Assembly: GCF_004793475.1 (NCBI RefSeq)
Contig: NZ_SRYZ01000025.1
Location: 1 to 57,693, forward strand
Source of the DNA: Bacteroides muris (ex Afrizal et al. 2022)
GTDB taxonomy: Bacteria; Bacteroidota; Bacteroidia; Bacteroidales; Bacteroidaceae
Direction of reading: 5' to 3'
Length of the DNA stretch: 57,693 bases
Shown here: piece after piece, positions 27,064 to 34,647 of the stretch
Layout: each line of letters begins with the position of its first letter
Position numbering within the stretch: position 1 is the stretch's first letter
Made by a program: the position numbers and the translations under genes
The notes under the pieces: generated by a model
The model's input: only the letters and a program-made list of their open reading frames with translations
Databases searched by the model: none
Told to the model about the DNA's origin: nothing

Positions 27064-27177
27064 ATTGATAATTGAGAATTGAAAATTGAGAAATAGCTGC
27101 ACTACATTATGCCAGGCAACTCATATCACAACGTTCAACTATCATTTTTATTTTTAAATTCTTAATTCTTAATTGCA
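27064..27177. repeat. A/T-rich repeat spacer between nqrA and nqrB
   Basis: A 121-nt gap. Its left end repeats AATTGAGAATTGA-like units and its right end has TTCTTAATTCTTAATTGC, giving imperfect terminal inverted repeats. A related AGAATTAAGAATTAG occurs at 28652-28666 beyond nqrA. No gene is seen. Confidence 0.5.
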
Positions 27178-28527
27178 TTACGCCATTTCGGCACGGAGCA
27201 TATCGAGTCCGGCACGTACGATACGCTGCACTTCCACCTTGGAAGAACATACGAATTCGCAGAGAGCAAAGTCCTCGGGAGCTACTTCGTAGATGCCCAG
27301 AGCCTCCATACGGTCAATATCACCTGCAATAATTGCTTTCACCAAATATTCGGGGAAGATGTCCATCGGGAATACTCGGTCGTATTCATTGGACATAATC
27401 ATGTGACGTTCACCACCCTTGATACGGGCATCTATCACATATTCCTTCTTACCCATCAACCAGCTGAAGTAAGAGCGGCTGACACTGAATTGATTGAAGC
27501 GCGGCATAATCCAACCCAGCATTTCATGGATTTCGTCTCCTTCGGGAATCACTGTCAGTTGATTGTGGAAAGAGCCGAGGAAACCGTTCGGAGCAACCTT
27601 CTTACCGGTCAGCACGTTACCGCTGATGTAGCGAAGATCTTTGCCGGTAGTCACGTTTCCTTTGAAAACGTTCGTCAGCAAAGCACCGACTTTCAGCTTG
27701 CAATAAGCGGGTTTCAAAACTTCAGAACCTGTTACGGCTACCGTACGGGTCAAATCTACACGACCGGTATTCATCAAACGTCCGATGAAGAGTACAGCTT
27801 CGGCACTGATGGTCCAAACCGTTTCGCCCTTCACTACGGGAGAGATGTGGTTAATCTGTACGCCCACGTTACCTGCCGGATGCGGTCCGTCGAAAGCAGT
27901 CACGGTAACGTTCTTGGCCTGCACAAGAGCAGCAGCCTTCTGTTTTACACTAATACCCAGATACGTCTTTGCCATCTTTGACAAAGCGTCGAGCCCCGTC
28001 TGGAAGTTTGCTTCTTCTCCTTTCAGAGCGAATTCGAAATCGGGAGCCAGCGGATTACTGTCGAAAGCCGAAATGAAAATAGCTTTCGGAGTCACCGTCG
28101 GGTCAGCGATAACGTCGTACGGACGTTGGCGGATGAAAGCGAACATACCTGCCTGCAAAAGAGCTTCCTTCACTTGCCGGCCGTTCATCTTGGACGGGTC
28201 CATCTTGCCGAATTCCTCATAGTCTTGCTCAGTGGCAGCCTCTACGACGATGTTCAGCACCTTGCGGCGCGCACCACGCTCCACGCTTGTCACTACGCCA
28301 CTGACGGGCGAAACAAATTTCAATTCAGGATGATTCTTGTCGATAAACAAGGGTCCCCCGGCCATCACATATTCCTGCTCTTTGACCACCACTTTCGGAG
28401 TGATGCCTGTATAGTCATCGGGAACCAGCGAATAGAATCCCGGTTCCTTAACAGACACAAGTTCCTGTGCAGCAGTGCCTTTCAGGTTAATGTCAAGGCC
28501 TTTACGTAATTTAATTACATTTGCCAT
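27178..28527 (-). CDS. nqrA: Na+-translocating NADH:quinone reductase subunit A
   Basis: 449 residues, first gene of the nqr operon. Soluble, cytoplasm-facing subunit linked to the quinone site. Typical segments: KGLDINLKG at the start, FVSPVSGVVTSVERGARRKV, PHPAGNVGVQINHI and a C-terminal ICE-like region ending CSSKVEVQRIVRAGLDMLRAE. The start at 28527 (MANVIKLRKG) matches the family. A -7 box TACTTTTG at 28564-28571 precedes it, and the upstream in-frame ATG at 28650 lies beyond the promoter. Confidence 0.96.
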   Translation of the reverse strand: MANVIKLRKGLDINLKGTAAQELVSVKEPGFYSLVPDDYTGITPKVVVKEQEYVMAGGPLFIDKNHPELKFVSPVSGVVTSVERGARRKVLNIVVEAATEQDYEEFGKMDPSKMNGRQVKEALLQAGMFAFIRQRPYDVIADPTVTPKAIFISAFDSNPLAPDFEFALKGEEANFQTGLDALSKMAKTYLGISVKQKAAALVQAKNVTVTAFDGPHPAGNVGVQINHISPVVKGETVWTISAEAVLFIGRLMNTGRVDLTRTVAVTGSEVLKPAYCKLKVGALLTNVFKGNVTTGKDLRYISGNVLTGKKVAPNGFLGSFHNQLTVIPEGDEIHEMLGWIMPRFNQFSVSRSYFSWLMGKKEYVIDARIKGGERHMIMSNEYDRVFPMDIFPEYLVKAIIAGDIDRMEALGIYEVAPEDFALCEFVCSSKVEVQRIVRAGLDMLRAEMA

Positions 28528-28563
28528 GCGTTTATTTAAAATAATGGTTTCATTAATTTGCCG

Positions 28564-28571
28564 CAAAAGTA
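28564..28571 (-). promoter_or_regulatory. -7 box of the nqr operon
   Basis: TACTTTTG on the minus strand, 36 nt before the nqrA start. The -33 region is T-rich without a clear TTTG. It sits directly after the terminator of the upstream peptidase gene. Confidence 0.5.
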
Positions 28572-28596
28572 GCAAAAAAGAACGTGAATAAAGAGT

Positions 28597-28638
28597 AAAA
28601 AAGAAAGGAATTACGGAGAAATTTCCGTAATTCCTTTC
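28597..28638 (-). terminator. terminator of C1B peptidase gene
   Basis: Read leftward: perfect 15-bp stem GAAAGGAATTACGGA/TCCGTAATTCCTTTC with a 6-nt loop (28603-28638), then TTTTTTAC. It separates the peptidase from nqrA. Confidence 0.88.
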
Positions 28639-28736
28639 GTTAACGAACACGAGAATTAAGAATTAGGGGGTTAGGGAATTAAATATTAGCCCCCTGCGGA
28701 GTTTTAACGCAGCCCATTAGTCCCTAATCCTTATCA

Positions 28737-30137
28737 TCACTTTTCTTCTGCAAACATCGGGTCCCATGCCGGCAGGCGGATAGGTTTTTGTTTGAACAAT
28801 TCCATCACTTTGGCAGGAACATACTTTGTCTCCACCACCAAGCGGAACATGTATTCGTTGAACCACTCATCGGTCATGATGAGATGTCCCTGATAACCGG
28901 AGGCGGCTCCCCAACTGTTCTCTACCATCCATTTCAAGGGTTTCCCGTCCTTGTCCAGGTCAACGGCCATCAGGGTCATGGCGTGGGAAGAGCCGCTGGA
29001 GAAGGTCTGGATACGTTGCTTCTTGTCCATCCCGAAGGTGGTGCCCATCAGTGACTCGTAGTCATAGTTTTTCACATCAAGCAGGCCGCGCTCGGAATTC
29101 AGGAACTTGCCCACATCGCAAGAAAAGTACATCATGGTGCTGTCCTTCAAGGAAGCGATGGCCATCTCTTTGATGTCCTCTACGGGCAGGTTGACATAAG
29201 TCCAGTTCTTACCATCGTAACGATGACGGTCGTAGTCTATTTCATAACACTTGTAATATTCGCGGCTGGGGTCGTTCATCAACATTACGTAGTTGGTCAG
29301 CAGTTGCTTGTCTCCATATTTCTCAAGGAAGGACATAGGAGTGTGATGCTCTGTCTCCACGGGATTCCCCTTGGCATCGTGACGGACATAGTCGAACTCC
29401 GTGGGAGGTACACCGAGATTCAGCACCAGCATGCGGTAGATGGTTCCGAGCATCGTGGTTTTCTCCTTCTCCAAAGTTGCTGGCTTGGCACCGGCAGCAG
29501 CCATATCACGCAGCTGCAGGCCATACTCTTTCAATTTCAGAGAGATTAGATTAGCCATGCGGGAGGTGTTTTCACTGCTGTTTGTTTCGGGCATGGCATC
29601 TTTAGGCACAAGGCCGTATTTAGAGACAATATCAGCCACACCGGTGAAGGTGCCTCCGTCGCTTAACGGATGCTGGAAGAGCCATTCTACAGTCTTGTCG
29701 GCCAAGGGACTCTTGGCTGTGTCGATAACGCCCTGCAGGAAAAGATTGGACTTCTCCAGCTGGTCCCAAAAGAAGGGATAGATTTCGGAAAACTCGAAAG
29801 ACTGGAAACCGTATTTGGCAAGGGTCTTGGCACGCATCACGTTGAGCCCGGTGAACAGCCAGCAACGGCCGGACGACTTCTGGTCGGTGATGCCTCTGGA
29901 CTCTACCTTGACGGAGAAGTGGGTATTCATACCCTGCATGTTCTCCTGGTTGAGTGCCAGTCTGCGGATGTCGTTACTGCCTATGGCATTGCGGAGAGCC
30001 TTGTCGGCAGCCGTGCCTTGATAACTTTGCTTGATTTGTCCAAGCATTTCGGGGCTGATGCCGCCTTTTCCTTCCTGTGCCTGCACAGAGAGCAGTGCGG
30101 CACCCAGAACAATTACAGATAAAAATCGTTTCTTCAT
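28737..30137 (-). CDS. secreted C1B-family cysteine aminopeptidase (PepC/bleomycin hydrolase-like)
   Basis: 466 residues. N-terminal signal peptide MKKRFLSVIVLGAALLSVQA, then a papain-fold core: DQKSSGRCWLF with the catalytic Gln and Cys, SHAMTLMAVD with the His, and MVENSWGA with the Asn. The C1B family trims amino-terminal residues from peptides as a hexameric barrel. Most relatives are cytosolic, so export to the periplasm is the notable feature here. Own terminator; a -7 box TACTTTTG lies at 30188-30195. Divergent from the barrel protein at 30300. Confidence 0.92.
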   Translation of the reverse strand: MKKRFLSVIVLGAALLSVQAQEGKGGISPEMLGQIKQSYQGTAADKALRNAIGSNDIRRLALNQENMQGMNTHFSVKVESRGITDQKSSGRCWLFTGLNVMRAKTLAKYGFQSFEFSEIYPFFWDQLEKSNLFLQGVIDTAKSPLADKTVEWLFQHPLSDGGTFTGVADIVSKYGLVPKDAMPETNSSENTSRMANLISLKLKEYGLQLRDMAAAGAKPATLEKEKTTMLGTIYRMLVLNLGVPPTEFDYVRHDAKGNPVETEHHTPMSFLEKYGDKQLLTNYVMLMNDPSREYYKCYEIDYDRHRYDGKNWTYVNLPVEDIKEMAIASLKDSTMMYFSCDVGKFLNSERGLLDVKNYDYESLMGTTFGMDKKQRIQTFSSGSSHAMTLMAVDLDKDGKPLKWMVENSWGAASGYQGHLIMTDEWFNEYMFRLVVETKYVPAKVMELFKQKPIRLPAWDPMFAEEK

Positions 30138-30299
30138 TCAGATTATGTGTTTTTAGTTATTGATGTCTTGCTTCGTGGAGCAGCAGACAAAAGTAATGCC
30201 TTTTTTGATAAATTTAGCGACATCTTTAGATTTATTATCTATTACCGTGAAAACTATTCGAGATAAAATAGTTTCCTTTGCACCCACATTTCGTACGAC

Positions 30300-31502
30300 A
30301 TGAAAAAATATATACCAAGCATTATCGCACTGGTGCTGTTTGCCACCACCTTTTATACCCTGGAACTGACTGCGGCCACCACGAACGACAGCGTTCCTGC
30401 ACTAAGCCCCAAAGAGCTACGCAAGCAAAAGGTAGCACGCCGGAACCTGCATTACAATATTCTGGGCGGGCCCAGCTACACTCCCGACTTCGGTGCCGTG
30501 CTGGGAGGAAGTGCCTTGATGACCTTCCGCATGAATCCCAGCGACACCACGCAGCTACGCTCCGTAGTGCCCATGGCCATCGCCTTCATGTTCAACGGCG
30601 GTATCAACCTTTTCTCCAAACCTCAACTCTTCTTCAAGGGCGACCGTTTCCGCATCTTCGGAAAATTCAGCTACAAGAATACGGAAGAAAACTTTTACGG
30701 CATCGGCTATAATACCAATAAAGATTACGTGCGAAGCGACAGTACCAGCAAATACCGGTACAGCGGTGTGCAAATAAATCCTTGGTTCCTCTTCCGACTG
30801 GGCAACAGCAACATCTTTGCCGGACCTCAAATAGACATCAATTACGACCACTTGACAGAGCCCGGCAAGTTTCTGGCAGACGAACCTTCGTACAAAGAGG
30901 CAGGCGGTACGGCCAACGGCTACAACAACTTCAACTCCGGTCTCGGCTTCCTGCTGACATACGACAGCCGCGACGTCCCCGCCAACGCCTACCACGGCAT
31001 GTATCTGGATTTCCGAGGCATGATGTACGCCAAATTCATCGGCAGCGACCAGACCTTCTACCGCCTGGAGATAGACTACCGCCAATACAAGTCACTGGGC
31101 AAGCGCAGAGTGCTTGCGTGGACGGCACAGACAAAGAACGTGTTCGGCAACGTCCCACTGACGCAATATGCCCTCACCGGAACGCCTTTCGACCTGCGCG
31201 GCTACTACATGGGGCAATATCGCGACAAGTCCTCGCACGTGGTCATGGCAGAGTACCGGCAGATGCTCAATACTGACCGAAGCACCCGGCTAAAGCGGAT
31301 GCTCAATCATATCGGGTTTGTAGCTTGGACTGGCTGCGGCTTCATGGGCCCCACTCCCGGCAAGATAGAGGGCGTACTGCCCAACTATGGTGTAGGACTT
31401 CGCATCGAAGTACAGCCACGCATGAACGTACGCCTGGATTTGGGCAAAAACACAGTAAACAACCAAATGCTGTTTTACTTCAATATGACAGAAGCGTTTT
31501 GA
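30300..31502 (+). CDS. outer-membrane beta-barrel protein, BamA/surface-antigen-like
   Basis: 400 residues. Signal peptide of about 25 residues (MKKYIPSIIALVLFATTFY...). The body has alternating amphipathic strands, DSRDVPANAYHG and FDLRGYYMGQYRDKS, which resemble the D15/BamA C-terminal barrel, including an RGY-like motif. It ends in phenylalanine as outer-membrane barrels do. There are no POTRA repeats, so it is not a full BamA. Likely a small Omp85-type or related barrel; the substrate is unknown. Confidence 0.7.
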   Translation: MKKYIPSIIALVLFATTFYTLELTAATTNDSVPALSPKELRKQKVARRNLHYNILGGPSYTPDFGAVLGGSALMTFRMNPSDTTQLRSVVPMAIAFMFNGGINLFSKPQLFFKGDRFRIFGKFSYKNTEENFYGIGYNTNKDYVRSDSTSKYRYSGVQINPWFLFRLGNSNIFAGPQIDINYDHLTEPGKFLADEPSYKEAGGTANGYNNFNSGLGFLLTYDSRDVPANAYHGMYLDFRGMMYAKFIGSDQTFYRLEIDYRQYKSLGKRRVLAWTAQTKNVFGNVPLTQYALTGTPFDLRGYYMGQYRDKSSHVVMAEYRQMLNTDRSTRLKRMLNHIGFVAWTGCGFMGPTPGKIEGVLPNYGVGLRIEVQPRMNVRLDLGKNTVNNQMLFYFNMTEAF

Positions 31503-31949
31503 GTAACGCCTTGCCCCGCCGTATCCACCCGTCTCCCTCCTATGGGAAATGATGATTAAAAGGCTTTTAATTACATCTCACTCACAAGATTATTCAACCT
31601 CACCTCTATTGGAATCCTGCTTCCTTATTACATCGGCATGCCTTGAAGCACAAACATTACATCCTGAGACACGAATATTCTGTTTTTCCTTTCTTTTTCT
31701 TGCGCATCGGCAAAAGATTATCCATGCTTTTGGCAATCACGTTCCTTTTTCCTCAAAAAAACAGCAAACAAGAAAAAGGCATGAGCAAAATCTTGCCTGA
31801 GGCTGGACTATCCTGCCGACAAGCTACGGTATCCTCCGGGTGACCGACGACAGCAACAGACGCAGCCATCGTAAGCTGGAACTCGAAGAAAATATGCCAG
31901 ACACACCGATATACTATGTACAGAGAATTCCACTTTGTCAGGTTCTCAT
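31503..31949. other. 447-nt gap without an intact gene
   Basis: A/T-rich, with no good promoter. At 31803-31970 the plus strand has an open stretch without a start (TILPTSYGILRVTDDSNRRS... to a TAA at 31968-31970) whose composition looks coding. It could be the tail of a lost gene, but I recognise no family. It slightly overlaps the 3' end of the convergent carboxyltransferase gene. Confidence 0.35.
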
Positions 31950-33728
31950 TTATGCAAAAATATCACTCCGCTGGATATAAGCTATCACATCGCCCTTATT
32001 GACCACATCCCCTTGCTTGGCACAGACGTCTACCACACGTCCAGTAAATCCGGTCCATATCTTCTCGTATTCGCCCCACGGCGTAGAGATGTAGCAGAAT
32101 ACCTCATCATGCTGGTACTTGCGTCCGATGAAAGGAGCAGAAGAAGGACCTTCGACGGAAACCTCCCAAAGCACTTGCCCTTTGGAAGGTGCGATTATCG
32201 GGTCTGCCTTGGCACGCTTCAACTTTTTGATTTCCTCCTCCGAATATCCGCTCTTGACCATAGCTGCATCCTTAGCACGCTGCAAATCATCTTCAAAACG
32301 CTTTTTGGCTACACCGGACTTATAATCTCGATACTGACGGTCGTGCATGGCGAGTTCAAAGAGTTCCTCGTCATCGTCACCATATTCCCAACCGCTTTCG
32401 TCCATCTCCTTCCGGTATGCATCCAAGGCATCCGGATAGTTCAGCTGCGGGTCTGTATCCACGAACTCAAAGCCCTTGGACTTGGCCAGTTCCACTATCT
32501 CGGGCGCCAGAGTACCGGGCAGACGTCCGCTCTTGCCCAGAATCATGTCCCACGTATGGTTGTCTATCATCGTCCAGCGTTCCTCTCCCTTCACCTGCTG
32601 CATGAGGTTCATCAGAGCCACATTCTTCACATACTGGCTGAAAGGAGTCACCAAAGGAGGATACCCCAGCTTGGGCCATACATATTCCACTTCATCGAAC
32701 AGCATGACGAGCAGGTCGTCCAGACTGAGCTCCGGCTCGTTCTTGCCACGCAGTATCATGTTGATGCCGGAATGCACTCCCTTCAAGTCGGCCATCATGG
32801 AGCCCATCATGCCGCCCGGCAGACCGCACTTCAGCAATAGCGAGGACATGTGTTTGTTGGTGGGGTCCATGAAGTAACCCAAGAAATCGTCGATGAACTC
32901 CTGCGTCATGGCACGGGCTTTCATGTAGGCCTTCATGTTTATGTCGGGCACCTGGAAGCCCAAGTCTTTCAGCATGGCCTGCACGGAGATGATGTCCGGA
33001 TGAACCTTACCCCACGACATGGGCTCCATCGCCACATCAATGATATCGGCACCGTTCTCGCAGACTTCGAGAATGGAAGCCATGGAAAGTCCGGGACCGC
33101 TATGCCCGTGATATTGTATCAACACATCGGGGTACTTCTCCTTTATGGTTCTGACAAGCTGCCCCAGCATACCCGGACGTCCGATGCCTGCCATGTCCTT
33201 CAAGCAAATCTCGGGTGCTCCGGCTTCAATCAGCTGGTCGGCAATGCCGACATAGTATTCTACCGTATGGACGGGAGAATACGTGATACAGAGCGTGGCC
33301 TGCGGTATCATGCCCGCTTCCAGGGCATACTTGATGGAAGGAATTATGTTCCGTGTCTCGTTCAGTCCGCAGAAGATGCGAGTAATGTCCACACCTTGGG
33401 CATGCTTCACCTTGTACATCAGTCGGCGCACATCTGCCGGAACAGGATACATACGCAATGCATTCAGCCCGCGGTCGAGCATATGCGTCTGTATGCCTGC
33501 CTCCCTGAAAGGCGCGGTAAAAGCCCGTACAGCCTTATTGGGATTTTCACCATACAGAAGGTTTACCTGCTCAAAAGCTCCTCCGTTTGTTTCAACACGT
33601 GCAAAACAGCCCATTTCAACAATCAACGGAGCAATGCGTACCAACTGGTCTACCCGAGGTTGATACTTACCGGATGACTGCCACATGTCCCGGTAAACAA
33701 GACTGAATTTAATTTCCTTTTTCATCAT
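31950..33728 (-). CDS. carboxyltransferase-type protein (pyruvate carboxylase B / oxaloacetate decarboxylase alpha-like) lacking the biotin site
   Basis: 592 residues. TIM-barrel carboxyltransferase domain (about 1-290) with SLVYRDMWQS, EICLKDMAGIG and the metal-binding YHGHSG motif, followed by the conserved carboxylase domain with GLPGGMMGSMM. The C-terminal biotinyl-like domain begins normally (TGRVVDVCAKQGDVVNKGDV) but ends IAYIQRSDIFA, so the usual (A/V)MKM lysine is missing. The family moves CO2 between carboxybiotin and pyruvate/oxaloacetate; how this copy works without its own biotin is open. ATG at 33728; the preceding TTG is not used. A -7 box TATATTTG lies at 33774-33781. Confidence 0.85.
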   Translation of the reverse strand: MMKKEIKFSLVYRDMWQSSGKYQPRVDQLVRIAPLIVEMGCFARVETNGGAFEQVNLLYGENPNKAVRAFTAPFREAGIQTHMLDRGLNALRMYPVPADVRRLMYKVKHAQGVDITRIFCGLNETRNIIPSIKYALEAGMIPQATLCITYSPVHTVEYYVGIADQLIEAGAPEICLKDMAGIGRPGMLGQLVRTIKEKYPDVLIQYHGHSGPGLSMASILEVCENGADIIDVAMEPMSWGKVHPDIISVQAMLKDLGFQVPDINMKAYMKARAMTQEFIDDFLGYFMDPTNKHMSSLLLKCGLPGGMMGSMMADLKGVHSGINMILRGKNEPELSLDDLLVMLFDEVEYVWPKLGYPPLVTPFSQYVKNVALMNLMQQVKGEERWTMIDNHTWDMILGKSGRLPGTLAPEIVELAKSKGFEFVDTDPQLNYPDALDAYRKEMDESGWEYGDDDEELFELAMHDRQYRDYKSGVAKKRFEDDLQRAKDAAMVKSGYSEEEIKKLKRAKADPIIAPSKGQVLWEVSVEGPSSAPFIGRKYQHDEVFCYISTPWGEYEKIWTGFTGRVVDVCAKQGDVVNKGDVIAYIQRSDIFA

Positions 33729-33872
33729 AGTCAATAATAAGAGATTTTTTTTCTTTGGTTAACTTAACATATACAAATATAAAGGATTATTCTGACATAT
33801 AGTCGTAGAAAACCCTTAAAAAATCAGCGACAATAATATGTTATATATCATATTGCTACTACCCAATTATTA

Positions 33873-34376
33873 TCAGATGAAATCTTTCAGTTCATGCTGC
33901 AACTTCTGGCGCGTAAAGAAGATGCGGCTTTTCACCGTTCCAAGCGGAAGGCCGAGACGTTCGGCAATCTCGCGGTACTTGAAACCGGACACGTGCATGG
34001 AGAAAGGAACTTTATAGTCGCGTGGAAGGGCGTTGACGATACGGTACATTTCTTTCAGGTCGCAGGCACCTTCGGTACTGGCAAAACCGGAATCCTGGGG
34101 CATGCTGAGGTGATACTGGTTGTCCGTTTGATCTACAAAAATCTGTTCCCGAACTATTTTACGATAATTATTGATAAAGATGTTACGCATAATGGTATAC
34201 ATCCAACCTCTGAAATTGGTACCGGTTTCAAATTTGCCTTCGTTATCCAAAGCCTTGAGAGACGTCTCTTGCAACAAATCATTGGCTTCTTCCCGGTCAG
34301 CTGTCAACTTGTATGCAAAGCGAAGCAGTTCTTCTTGCAATGCAAGCAAATCTTTTCTAAAACTGTAAGTATTCAT
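33873..34376 (-). CDS. ECF-type RNA polymerase sigma factor
   Basis: 167 residues. Region 2 (about 10-75: EELLRFAYKLTADREEANDLL, TNFRGWMYTIMRNIFIN) and region 4 (about 110-160: LPRDYKVPFSMHVSGFKYRE, then LPLGTVKSRIFFTRQKL). There is no region 3 or 1.1, so it belongs to the small extracytoplasmic-function class. No anti-sigma factor or TonB receptor lies beside it, unlike many Bacteroides ECF genes, so its signal is unclear. A -7-like TATACTTG lies about 50 nt upstream. Confidence 0.93.
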   Translation of the reverse strand: MNTYSFRKDLLALQEELLRFAYKLTADREEANDLLQETSLKALDNEGKFETGTNFRGWMYTIMRNIFINNYRKIVREQIFVDQTDNQYHLSMPQDSGFASTEGACDLKEMYRIVNALPRDYKVPFSMHVSGFKYREIAERLGLPLGTVKSRIFFTRQKLQHELKDFI

Positions 34377-34647
34377 ACTTTGCTCAATTTTTAAATAGTT
34401 AATAATAGTTTAGTTAATACGTTTGCAAGTATAAGGAAGATTTGAAGCTCCAGAGGACGGAATACGGTTTTTCTTGGGGATAAAAACTATCATTTGACAG
34501 TTTTCACCCCCTTTCTGATAGTTTACAGGTGATATTATATACTGAAAACCATCATTTTTCCGAAGATTTCGTAAATGTTACGTGATTTTTTTATAGCTTT
34601 GCCTACATATAGGAAAACACTTTTATTACATAAAAACACTTTATTTT

